Source: Prolixibacteraceae bacterium
GTDB taxonomy: Bacteria > Bacteroidota > Bacteroidia > Bacteroidales > Prolixibacteraceae
Direction: 5' to 3'
Length of the DNA stretch: 9,364 nucleotides
Assembly (NCBI GenBank): GCA_016788685.1
Contig: JAEUSS010000439.1
Coordinates: 1 to 9,364 of the forward strand
Shown here piece after piece: positions 1 through 7,428 of the stretch; the stretch's first letter is position 1; each line of letters starts with the position of its first letter. A program made the translations under genes and the position numbers. The notes under the pieces are model-generated. The model saw nothing but the letters and a program-made list of their open reading frames with translations, was not told the DNA's origin and did no database searches.

Positions 1-2498
1 CGGTAAACGGACTGACGTATTTCTCCGGAGACGGAAATTTAACGCTCTCCGGCAACAAATGGACATTAAAAATTCCTGATACGAAGGCTCTTCCGGAGGG
101 CACTTTTGAAGTTACCGCTAAGGTGGCAAACGCACTTTGTAGTTTATCGGATGTATCCAGCAATGAGCTGGTTGTCAGTTTAACTCCGGTTCCATCCCGG
201 CTGGCCACTAACGATGTCAGCATTACCTTCAGGAATAGCGCGGTTTCGGGGAATGTACTGATTAATGATGCCGGATTCTATGGTTTTAATCCTGCTGCTT
301 CGGTGTTTATGGAGCCGGTAAACGGAACTCTTGCCATGACGACCGACGGGCATTATACTTATACGCCAAAGGTTGATTTTACCGGGGTCGATAACTTTTA
401 TTATATCGTTAGTACCGAGGAAAATCCGGCTGGACGTGACACGGTAAACGTGACTGTCCGGGTGGTTCCGGAAGTGCTTTCGCAAATTCCTCCGGTTGCA
501 ATTGATGATGAAACCCAAGTGCCTGCCGGTATGACGGTCAGGGGGAATCTGCTTGCCAACGACCTTTCGGTTTCGGGAGAGAAGCTTATTCTGAACCTGA
601 AACCGAAATCAGGACCAAAATCAGGAAGTGTCGTGCTGACTCCGGATGGACGTTTTGCTTACACGCCCGGAGACGGATTTGCCGGTGAGGATTATTTCCT
701 CTATGAAATCTGCGGGGAAGTATCCGGACTTTGCTCACAAGCCCGGGTGACGATCAGGGTTCCCGGCGATCCGGAGTTGCATTTGTTTGCGGCTGACGAT
801 GTTTATTTTTCCAGAGGGAAAACCATCCGGGGGAATTTGTTGGCAAACGATATTTATCCCGTTTCAGAAAATCTGGTCGTAAAACGGATTCTGGCGGGAA
901 TCGCTTCCAACGGAACGCTATTAATCAATTCTGACGGAACTTTTACATATACACCAACAGCCGGTTTTGCCGGAACTGATCAGTTTGTTTATGAGATAAG
1001 CAACCCGACACTGAAGAATAGCAGCTACGGGACCTTGTTTATGCTGGTAAAGGAACCTCCTGCGCTTTATGCTGACTTGTCGGTGGCGAAGACCGGGCCT
1101 CGAAGCGTAATTCCCGGAGGGACGGTAAACTACGAGCTGACGGTGACCAACCTTGGGACGGCACCGGCCTCCGGTATTCAGATTATCGACTATTTGCCGG
1201 CTGCTATTGAGAATCCTAAATACAGCAGTTCGGAAACCAAAAGTGTAAAGAACTGGGAAGGTTATTACGAATTGGCTGAGCTGGAGACAAACAAGACATT
1301 TAGCCTGTTTATCTCCGGAACTGTTGCCCTTAATGCACCCGACACCCTGAAAAATGTGGCCACGGTTTCTGCCTTAAGCTGGGACCCGAATCCGGAGAAC
1401 AATGTTTCGGTCGTGAAAACCAAAGTCGACCGGAGTGGCCCGGTTGCCCGTATTGCCGGATCGCCTTATTTGGTAGTCGGTAGTTGTAATATTTCGGGCA
1501 AGGTTCTGGATGCCAGTAAGTCTGGCGGCGAAGGACTCTCGTACAGTTGGGCGCCATCGGATTGGCTGGACAATGCTGCAGCTGCAAAACCGGTATTCAA
1601 ACCAGGCACAACGACCCGATATCGTTTAACGGTTACCGATGCAGGCGGACAAAAAGATACAACCTCGGTACTGGTTGTTGTTGCTGATGCCCCCGAAGCA
1701 ATTACCGATAAAAATGTATTTACAGATGTTCCGGATAAAACGGTGCTGCTGAATGGCAGCAAAAGTACCGGAGCAGGCCTGAGCTATCTGTGGCAAAGTA
1801 AAGAAGGTGTTATTCTGAGCGGAGAGACCGCTCCGGCAGCCCAGGTCAGCGGACTGGGAATGTACTATTTGCAGGTGACCGACTCTCTTGGTTGTATGCA
1901 CCGAGATTCGGTCAGTCTCGGCTTGTACATTCAGGCGATCAGCGATACCGCGCAGACAAAGGTTAATGAAAGTGTGATGATTAACGTTATCAAAAATGAT
2001 ATTCCGGCCAGATCGATCAATGTTTCGAGTGTTTCCGTCATAAGTCCTCCGCTTCATGGTGTCGCAACAGTTGCTGCGGATTCCCTGATTTTATATGAGC
2101 CTGAAGAGTATTATGTCGGTCAGGATGAGTTTGTTTACCAGGTCTGCGACTATTTCCGAAACTGTGATCAGGCCAGTGTACTCGTTCTTATTAACGACAT
2201 TCCGCTCTTTATACCGGAGGCTTTCTCTCCGAATGGTGACGGAATAAATGACACCTTCGAGATCAAAGGACTGGAAAAATATAAAACCGTTGAAATTGAA
2301 ATCTTCAATCGCTGGGGCAATGCGGTGTATTCTTCCCGGAATTATGGCGGTGGCCTTGGGAAAGACGGTTATTGGAATGGTGTAGCTCAGAGCGGTCTGC
2401 GGGTTAGTTCGGGGCCTGTACCTTCAGGAACATATTATTATGTGCTTAAGCTGAACGGGAAACAGAAAATTAACGGGGCAATATATCTGGACAGGTAG
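1..2498 (+). CDS. Large secreted multidomain protein with T9SS type B (gliding motility-associated) C-terminal domain, 5'-truncated
   Basis: The reading frame is open from the first bases of the window (codons from position 3), so this is the C-terminal 832 residues of a longer protein. The GTG at 123 is not a real start: Ig-like sequence (YFSGDGNLTLSGNKW) continues upstream of it. Counting from 123, three cadherin-like/tandem repeats occupy about residues 30-112, 123-215 and 222-312. Each carries a GN-L-ND motif and a TPDGRFAYTP-type motif followed by FAG-D-F-Y. A DUF11 domain follows (about 317-433, ending in DPNPENNVS), then PKD-like domains (about 439-605) and a fourth cadherin-like unit (about 608-692). 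The C-terminus from residue 696 (FIPEAFSPNGDGINDTFEI, later IFNRWG and GTYYYVLKL) is the CHU_C type B sorting domain, which directs export by the type IX secretion system. The mature protein is probably an adhesin or surface filament; its ligand cannot be told from sequence. The porP/sprF-like gene 53 bp downstream is probably its secretion partner. Confidence 0.93.
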   Translation, partial: VNGLTYFSGDGNLTLSGNKWTLKIPDTKALPEGTFEVTAKVANALCSLSDVSSNELVVSLTPVPSRLATNDVSITFRNSAVSGNVLINDAGFYGFNPAASVFMEPVNGTLAMTTDGHYTYTPKVDFTGVDNFYYIVSTEENPAGRDTVNVTVRVVPEVLSQIPPVAIDDETQVPAGMTVRGNLLANDLSVSGEKLILNLKPKSGPKSGSVVLTPDGRFAYTPGDGFAGEDYFLYEICGEVSGLCSQARVTIRVPGDPELHLFAADDVYFSRGKTIRGNLLANDIYPVSENLVVKRILAGIASNGTLLINSDGTFTYTPTAGFAGTDQFVYEISNPTLKNSSYGTLFMLVKEPPALYADLSVAKTGPRSVIPGGTVNYELTVTNLGTAPASGIQIIDYLPAAIENPKYSSSETKSVKNWEGYYELAELETNKTFSLFISGTVALNAPDTLKNVATVSALSWDPNPENNVSVVKTKVDRSGPVARIAGSPYLVVGSCNISGKVLDASKSGGEGLSYSWAPSDWLDNAAAAKPVFKPGTTTRYRLTVTDAGGQKDTTSVLVVVADAPEAITDKNVFTDVPDKTVLLNGSKSTGAGLSYLWQSKEGVILSGETAPAAQVSGLGMYYLQVTDSLGCMHRDSVSLGLYIQAISDTAQTKVNESVMINVIKNDIPARSINVSSVSVISPPLHGVATVAADSLILYEPEEYYVGQDEFVYQVCDYFRNCDQASVLVLINDIPLFIPEAFSPNGDGINDTFEIKGLEKYKTVEIEIFNRWGNAVYSSRNYGGGLGKDGYWNGVAQSGLRVSSGPVPSGTYYYVLKLNGKQKINGAIYLDR

Positions 2499-2551
2499 CG
2501 CCGGAAGATGAGAAATGGTAAAGTTACAGAAGCTGAATAATTACAACAGAT

Positions 2552-3511
2552 TTGAAAAAAAATATACGCATTGATGGTCTTAAGTTTTGGGTTGGCAGGA
2601 TTAGCCTGTCGGTTATGCTTCTGTTTTCTGCAGGTCAGTCTTTTGCTCAGCAGGATCCGTTGTATACTCAGTACATGGAAAATCTGCTGATTCTGAATCC
2701 GGCCTATGCCGGGTCGAAAGATGTGATGAGCCTGGCGGTGATTACCCGCGATCAGTGGGTTTCGATGCCAGGTGCACCAAAAACCCGGGCTTTTGCAATT
2801 CATTCGCCGGTTAAAGATGCCGATGTCGGCCTGGGACTTTCAGTTTTGAGCGATCAGGTTGGTCCGGTGAAGCAGTTGGGCGTTTACGCCGACTATTCTT
2901 ATACCTTGAAATTCAGGAACAGGAAAGAGTTGGCATTCGGGCTAAAGGGAGGTGTCAACTTTTACGAGGCCGGCCTTTCTGATCTGGCCACGAATGATCC
3001 GAACGATCCGGTTTTTGCCAATGACATCAACCGTAGTTTTCTGCCAAACATCGGAGTTGGTGCATTTTTTCATGCCCGGAATTATTACCTGGGGCTGTCG
3101 GCTCCGAAGCTGATTGAAAATACCATTAATGACAACGGGGTTTCTGTTCAGAATATCAGCAGGGAGCAGGTGCACTTTTTATTTATGGCAGGTTATGTAC
3201 TCAATTTATCCGGAATAATTAAACTGAAGCCATCCGTTTTGGCCAGATATGTAAAAAACTCACCAGTATCAGCCGATCTGAATGCTACTTTAGTGTTTGA
3301 CGACCGGCTTTGGCTGGGGGCGATGTGTCGGTTGGGCGATTCGTTTGGCGGACTATTCCAGGTGCAGCTCACCAGACAGCTTAAAATCGGATATTCGTAT
3401 GATCTTCCGGTCAGTCGGCTTGGTGCTTTCAATAACGGGACACATGAGTTTATGCTTAATTTTGATTTTGACTTCGGGAGTAAAAAGGCAAGGCCCAAAC
3501 GGTATTTTTAA
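2552..3511 (+). CDS. PorP/SprF family type IX secretion system membrane protein
   Basis: A 319-residue predicted outer-membrane beta-barrel protein. The start is TTG: an in-frame TGA lies at 2534-2536, and the next in-frame ATG falls inside the signal sequence. TTG is therefore the only common start codon that keeps the whole signal peptide (MKKNIR, then a hydrophobic stretch to about SFA32, cleavage before Q33). The mature N-terminus QQDPLYTQYMENLLILNPAYAGS is the family hallmark, and the rest shows alternating strand-like segments and many glycines typical of a barrel. Members such as SprF of Flavobacterium johnsoniae are needed for secretion of type B C-terminal-domain proteins, and their genes usually lie just downstream of the substrate gene, as here. 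Whether it attaches its neighbour to the surface is inference. The symbol is left blank because the family has many paralogues per genome. The gene is complete and ends 8 bp before the convergent regulator gene. Confidence 0.92.
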   Translation: MKKNIRIDGLKFWVGRISLSVMLLFSAGQSFAQQDPLYTQYMENLLILNPAYAGSKDVMSLAVITRDQWVSMPGAPKTRAFAIHSPVKDADVGLGLSVLSDQVGPVKQLGVYADYSYTLKFRNRKELAFGLKGGVNFYEAGLSDLATNDPNDPVFANDINRSFLPNIGVGAFFHARNYYLGLSAPKLIENTINDNGVSVQNISREQVHFLFMAGYVLNLSGIIKLKPSVLARYVKNSPVSADLNATLVFDDRLWLGAMCRLGDSFGGLFQVQLTRQLKIGYSYDLPVSRLGAFNNGTHEFMLNFDFDFGSKKARPKRYF

Positions 3512-3519
3512 GCCTCCGA

Positions 3520-4416
3520 TTATTCCTGTCGTCGGGTTTGTTGATGTTCTTTCCTGAAATCCATCGGGCTTTTCCCGGTTTTGTCTTTAAAAATTCTGGA
3601 AAAATAGAAATAAGACTCAAAGCCGAGGTCGATGGCGATTTCCTTAAAGCTTTTATTGGTCGAAATCAGCAGATCTTTCGCTTTCTGAATCCGGAGCGAT
3701 AAATGGTATTGTGTGGGCGATATACCTGTGTAGCGCCTGAACATTTGCCTGAAATACGAATACCCGACATGCAGTTCTGCTGCCAGCTCTTCCATGTTTA
3801 TGCTTGCGTTCAGGTTTTCCCTGAAGTAGAGGCAGGCTTTCCGGATGGTGCGCTCAATAGTCTTTCCGGCAAATTCCTGATTTCGTACAACCGAAAGAAT
3901 TTTACTTAAAATTAGTATCGTATTGGCTGAAGCAACCTGCTGGTGGCCTGTTTTTTCATCTTTTACCTGTTGGATAGTTTCAAAGAACAGGTTCAGCAAA
4001 CTCTCCTGAAAGCCTACATACAGAACCGGTTTCCCGGCCTGGAAAAAACCTTCGTTAAACAGGTTCTGGCAAAAATCACCGTTAAATCCGATGTAATGTT
4101 CGTTCCATCCGGTGTTGGGGTCGGGTTTGTAACGGTGCCATATTCCCGGGCGGATAATAATCATCGAACCGGGGACTACCTGAAACTGGCTGGTGCTGGT
4201 TTCCAGTACACCGGAACCTTCGGTAATGTAATTGATCTGGTATTCCTGAAGGATCCGCCCTTTTTCCCAGGTAAAATAATAGCCGCTCGGGTGTATCCGC
4301 GGGGGATAGACATCCGCGGGCGGGATCTGTGCATATCCGGCTACCGTCAGGTATAGTCCCCATTCTTTATCCAGCGGTCCGGCATTGGTGTACTTTACAA
4401 ATGATTCGTTCGGCAT
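3520..4416 (-). CDS. rhaR: AraC-family transcriptional regulator of rhamnose genes (RhaR-like)
   Basis: A 298-residue two-domain regulator. The N-terminal half (about residues 40-115) is a cupin-like sugar-binding domain, with YQINYITEGSGVL, PGSMIIIRPGIWHRY and NEHYIGFNG as the usual AraC-type signatures. The C-terminal 105 residues form the AraC DNA-binding domain with two helix-turn-helix units: about 208-229 (MEELAAELHVGYSYFRQMF) and 258-284 (KEIAIDLGFESYFYFSRIF, then GKSP). The gene is divergent from rhaB with 127 bp between start codons. This layout, and the known role of an AraC-type RhaR as positive regulator of the rha genes in Bacteroides thetaiotaomicron, suggests it activates the rha genes when rhamnose is present. 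The effector is inferred from context only. The ATG at 4416 gives a normal family length and there is no truncation. The 3' end converges on porP/sprF. Confidence 0.9.
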   Translation of the reverse strand: MPNESFVKYTNAGPLDKEWGLYLTVAGYAQIPPADVYPPRIHPSGYYFTWEKGRILQEYQINYITEGSGVLETSTSQFQVVPGSMIIIRPGIWHRYKPDPNTGWNEHYIGFNGDFCQNLFNEGFFQAGKPVLYVGFQESLLNLFFETIQQVKDEKTGHQQVASANTILILSKILSVVRNQEFAGKTIERTIRKACLYFRENLNASINMEELAAELHVGYSYFRQMFRRYTGISPTQYHLSLRIQKAKDLLISTNKSFKEIAIDLGFESYFYFSRIFKDKTGKSPMDFRKEHQQTRRQE

Positions 4417-4543
4417 GGTGTCATTTTGTGCAAATCAAGAATCATTTCGCACATTGGTTCACATTAAATACGAAGTAACTTTACATTTACAAAAATAGGA
4501 AATAAAGTCATATAAGATAAAACTTAACTAAACTAAACGATTC
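4417..4543. promoter_or_regulatory. Divergent rhaR-rhaB control region
   Basis: These 127 bp separate the start codons of the regulator and rhaB, so both promoters and the operator should lie here. Visible elements are: an interrupted inverted repeat, GTGCAAAT (4428-4435) against ATTTCGCAC (4444-4452); CACATT at 4450-4455 and again at 4460-4465, exactly 10 bp apart; and a further ACATT at 4483-4487. Possible Bacteroidota -7 elements (consensus TAnnTTTG) are TACATTTA at 4482-4489 for rhaB, one mismatch and no good -33 partner, and TATTTTTG on the minus strand (4497-4490) for the regulator, a full match but also without a clear -33 box. The last 25 bp before rhaB are A/T-rich, which replaces a Shine-Dalgarno sequence in this phylum. 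The regulatory role is strongly implied by layout; exact sites are tentative. Confidence 0.7.
4428..4465. repeat. Candidate AraC-type operator: inverted repeat plus direct CACATT repeat
   Basis: GTGCAAAT and ATTTCGCAC form an interrupted dyad with an 8-bp spacer and one unpaired C at 4448. The right arm runs into two CACATT copies whose starts (4450, 4460) are 10 bp apart, about one helical turn. AraC-family dimers typically contact direct or inverted half-sites on one face of the helix, so this is the best operator candidate in the intergenic region. It lies close to the regulator's own start codon and upstream of any rhaB promoter. No binding evidence is available. Confidence 0.4.
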
Positions 4544-6016
4544 ATGAAAAACAAATCGTTCCTGGCATTCGATATTGGTGCCACCAGCGGGCGTTCCATA
4601 TTGGGAACGCTTGACAACGGAAGGCTTCAGATGAAGGAGCTGACCCGGTTTCCCAATCAGATGCTCCAGATCGGGAATCATTTTCACTGGAACATTTATT
4701 CCCTGTTCGATCATTTCAAAGCGGCGCTGGTCGCAGTAAAAAAGGAAGGTGTCGAAATAGCATCACTCGGGATTGACACCTGGGGGGTTGATTTTGCATT
4801 GATTGCCAAAGACGGCACGATCCTGGGAGCTCCTTATGCCTATCGCGATCCGCATACCGACGGAATGCCCGAAAAGTATTTCAGTATCGTTTCCCGCGAA
4901 AAAGTATACGGGCTCACCGGAATCCAGGTAATGAATTTCAATAGTCTGTATCAGTTGTTCGCGTTAAAACAAGCCGGAAGTTCGCTGTTGGAAGCGGCAT
5001 CTGAAATATTGTTTATGCCTGATGCCCTGGCTTATTTGCTCACCGGAAATAAAGTGGTGGAATATACCATTGCTTCCACTTCGCAGATACTGAATCCGAA
5101 GACCAAACAGTTTGAAGCGCAGTTGCTCGAAGCCGCCGGCGTTTCACCTTCTATATTAGGCGATATTGTGATGCCCGGACATGTGGTTGGCACGCTCACC
5201 GATGCATTAGCCGAAGAAAGTGAATTGGGAAAAGTTCCCGTTGTTGCTGTTGCCGGTCACGATACGGCTTCGGCAGTTGCAGCAGTGCCGGCAGAGAACG
5301 AACGTTTTGCTTACCTGAGCTCCGGAACCTGGTCGCTCATGGGGATTGAAGTGAAGGACGCGATTATTAACGATGAAACATACGCGCTTAACTTTACGAA
5401 CGAAGGCGGCATTGAGGGAACAACCCGTTTCCTGAAAAACATCACCGGCATGTGGCTGCTTGAGCAATGCCTGAAAGAATGGAAAAAAGAAGGAATTAGC
5501 TACGCCTACGAAAAACTGGTAAAAATGGCCGAATCAGCTCCGGCGTTTCAGACCTTGATTGATCCTGACCACGCATCGTTTGCCAATCCGGGGAGCATGA
5601 CCAAGGCGATAACCGAATATTGTCTGGCAACAGGGCAGACAGCCCCTGCAACTCATGCCGAATATGTGCGTTGCATCTTCGAAAGTTTATCGCTTAAATA
5701 TAAATATGTGCTGGGTAAGTTCATCAAACTGGCTCCTTTTGGCATCGAGAAACTTCATGTCATTGGGGGTGGATCCAAAAATCCGTTGCTCAACCAATGG
5801 ACAGCCAATGCCATCGGAATGCCGGTAATCGCCGGGCCGTCCGAAGCTACTGCCATTGGTAATATTATGATTCAGGCCAAAGCTGCCGGATGTGTTGGTT
5901 CCCTGACCGAGATGCGCCAAATCATCCGCGACTCTGTTCAGTTGGAAGAATTTCTGCCTGACAACCAGGGCGATTGGGAAAAGGCCTATGCCAGATTTCT
6001 GAAAATCACCAATTGA
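4544..6016 (+). CDS. rhaB: L-rhamnulokinase
   Basis: A 490-residue FGGY-family sugar kinase (E. coli RhaB has 489). It phosphorylates L-rhamnulose with ATP to L-rhamnulose-1-phosphate in the cytoplasm. The N-terminal ATP-phosphate motif is FDIGATSGR (residues 9-17). The sugar-binding region includes GIDTWGVDFAL (from 76) and AYRDPHTDG. GHDTASA starts at 238 and supplies D240 as the likely catalytic base, matching the essential Asp of E. coli RhaB. SSGTWSL starts at 259, NEGGIEGTTRFLKNITGMW follows, and the adenosine motif GGGSKNPLLNQW starts at 408. The mix of GTWSL and KNITGMW motifs favours rhamnulokinase over xylulokinase or glycerol kinase, and the neighbouring isomerase and permease settle it. 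The ATG follows an A/T-rich leader (AACTTAACTA-AACTAAAC) without a Shine-Dalgarno sequence. It is the first gene of the + strand rha run; rhaA starts 41 bp after its stop. Confidence 0.97.
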   Translation: MKNKSFLAFDIGATSGRSILGTLDNGRLQMKELTRFPNQMLQIGNHFHWNIYSLFDHFKAALVAVKKEGVEIASLGIDTWGVDFALIAKDGTILGAPYAYRDPHTDGMPEKYFSIVSREKVYGLTGIQVMNFNSLYQLFALKQAGSSLLEAASEILFMPDALAYLLTGNKVVEYTIASTSQILNPKTKQFEAQLLEAAGVSPSILGDIVMPGHVVGTLTDALAEESELGKVPVVAVAGHDTASAVAAVPAENERFAYLSSGTWSLMGIEVKDAIINDETYALNFTNEGGIEGTTRFLKNITGMWLLEQCLKEWKKEGISYAYEKLVKMAESAPAFQTLIDPDHASFANPGSMTKAITEYCLATGQTAPATHAEYVRCIFESLSLKYKYVLGKFIKLAPFGIEKLHVIGGGSKNPLLNQWTANAIGMPVIAGPSEATAIGNIMIQAKAAGCVGSLTEMRQIIRDSVQLEEFLPDNQGDWEKAYARFLKITN

Positions 6017-6057
6017 AATATTACAATTAATTACTAATAAACTAATTGACAGCAATT

Positions 6058-7320
6058 ATGAAAGACCTACAAATCAATCAGGCATTTGAATATGCAAAAG
6101 CACGTTACGCCGATTTCGGTATCGATGTTGAAAAAGCTCTCGTGCAATTAGATAAACTCCCGATCTCGCTGCATTGCTGGCAGGCCGATGATGTGAGTGG
6201 TTTCGAAAGTGGCGACGGCGAACTCACCGGAGGAATTCAGGCAACCGGAAATTATCCCGGAAAGGCCCGCTCTATCTCCGAACTCCGTGCTGATATTGAT
6301 AAAGCAATGTCGTTAATCCCGGGAGAACACCGTGTTAACATCCATGCCTTTTACGGCGATTTTAAAGGCGAAAAGGTTGACCGGAACCAGATTGAACCCA
6401 AACATTTTCAGAGCTGGATCGATTGGGCTAAAGAAAAAAATTACAAGCTCGACTTCAACTGTACTTGTTTCTCGCACGAAAAATCTGGCGACGGATTCAC
6501 CTTGTCGCACCGCGATCCGGCTATCCGCGAATTCTGGATCGACCACGTTATCCGTTGCCGCAAAATCGCCGAAGAAATGGGACGTCAGTTGGGCTCAAAA
6601 TGTATGCACAACATCTGGATCCCGGACGGATCAAAAGATCTGACCGTAGATCGCCTGCAATATCGCCGGAACCTGAAAGATTCGCTGGACAAAATCTTCG
6701 AATATAAAACCAACGACGAATACATGAAAGACTGTATCGAAAGTAAATTATTCGGGATCGGTGCCGAGAGTTATACCGTTGGTTCTCATGAATTTTACAT
6801 GGGTTATGGCGTCCGGAATAACGTAGTGGTAACGCTCGATTCAGGCCACTTCCATCCAACCGAAGTCATCTCCGATAAAATTTCTTCTTTATTGCTTTTC
6901 TTACCTGAAGTGATGTTGCATGTCAGCCGCGGTGTACGTTGGGACAGCGATCATGTGGTTATCCTGGGCGATGAACTTCAGGCTATTGCACAGGAAATCG
7001 TGCGTGCCAATGCCGTTGATAAAGTACACATCGGCCTGGATTATTTCGACGCTTCGATCAACCGGATCGGCGCTTATGTCGTGGGTGTCCGTGCAACCCA
7101 GAAAGCGCTTTTGCAGGCATTGCTCGAACCAATTGCACAACTGCGCGAATTTGAAGCCAAGGGTCAGAACTTCGAACGTCTGGCGCTTCTCGAAGAAGCC
7201 AAGTCGCTGCCTTGGGCCGCTGTATTCGACTACTACTGCATGAAAAAAGGTGTGATTGCCGGCGAAGCCTACATTGCCGACATTCAGCAATACGAAAAAG
7301 ATATAACCAGCAAACGCTAA
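6058..7320 (+). CDS. rhaA: L-rhamnose isomerase
   Basis: A 420-residue enzyme (E. coli 419) that converts L-rhamnose to L-rhamnulose in the cytoplasm, using divalent metal ions. Family signatures include [14 protein letters not shown] (37-50), [21 protein letters not shown] (184-194), [17 protein letters not shown] (239-255), [10 protein letters not shown] (260-269) and [10 protein letters not shown] (291-300). E228, D261, H288, D296, D298 and D328 fall six residues before the metal ligands I recall for the E. coli enzyme (E234, D267, H294, D302, D304, D334), so the active site looks intact. The ATG at 6058 is preferred over an in-frame TTG at 6046, because the protein then begins [14 protein letters not shown] at the usual family length. 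It lies 41 bp downstream of rhaB and was probably co-transcribed with it. A large stem-loop follows its stop codon. Confidence 0.97.
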   Translation: MKDLQINQAFEYAKARYADFGIDVEKALVQLDKLPISLHCWQADDVSGFESGDGELTGGIQATGNYPGKARSISELRADIDKAMSLIPGEHRVNIHAFYGDFKGEKVDRNQIEPKHFQSWIDWAKEKNYKLDFNCTCFSHEKSGDGFTLSHRDPAIREFWIDHVIRCRKIAEEMGRQLGSKCMHNIWIPDGSKDLTVDRLQYRRNLKDSLDKIFEYKTNDEYMKDCIESKLFGIGAESYTVGSHEFYMGYGVRNNVVVTLDSGHFHPTEVISDKISSLLLFLPEVMLHVSRGVRWDSDHVVILGDELQAIAQEIVRANAVDKVHIGLDYFDASINRIGAYVVGVRATQKALLQALLEPIAQLREFEAKGQNFERLALLEEAKSLPWAAVFDYYCMKKGVIAGEAYIADIQQYEKDITSKR

Positions 7321-7330
7321 AACCAGGTTT

Positions 7331-7389
7331 GGAGGGCGGAGGCCGAAGCGTGAAGTTTTGCATGAATCACTTCGGTCTCCCGCCTCTCC
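7331..7389 (+). other. Long imperfect stem-loop in the rhaA-rhaT gap
   Basis: The left arm 7331-7353 (starts GGAGGGCGGAGG, ends GTGA) pairs with the right arm 7367-7389 (starts TCACTTCGG, ends GCCTCTCC). I count 21 base pairs, one of them G-U, with single-base bulges at 7379 and 7385, a two-base bulge at 7349-7350 and a 13-base loop. The stem is rich in GC and begins 10 bp after the rhaA stop. No continuous U-run follows (GGGCTGTTTCTACTTT), so it is not a classic intrinsic terminator. It could protect the 3' end of rhaBA mRNA, be an RNase processing site, weakly attenuate rhaT transcription, or be a dispersed palindromic repeat. The structure is seen directly; its role is unknown. Confidence 0.75.
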
Positions 7390-7428
7390 GGGCTGTTTCT
7401 ACTTTAAACTTAACTCATAACTAAACAC

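Noticed and set aside
123..125. GTG as start of the large surface protein
   Set aside because: The frame stays open to the window edge and the upstream residues continue an Ig-like domain; no signal peptide follows the GTG.
3512..3540. Possible bidirectional terminator between porP/sprF and the regulator
   Set aside because: Only CCGA/TCGG (4-5 bp with wobble) can pair over a 12-base loop, with no T-run on either strand; too weak to call.
6024..6048. Inverted repeat CAATTA/TAATTG in the rhaB-rhaA gap
   Set aside because: Six A/T-rich pairs around a 13-base loop are expected by chance in this composition.
6046..6057. TTG at 6046 as rhaA start, adding MTAI
   Set aside because: ATG at 6058 gives the family's normal length and N-terminus, and the extra four codons fall in the A/T-rich leader.
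6548..6859. Long open frames opposite or out of frame within rhaA and the other genes
   Set aside because: They overlap well-supported genes over their whole length and show no recognisable domain; they reflect codon bias of the real gene.
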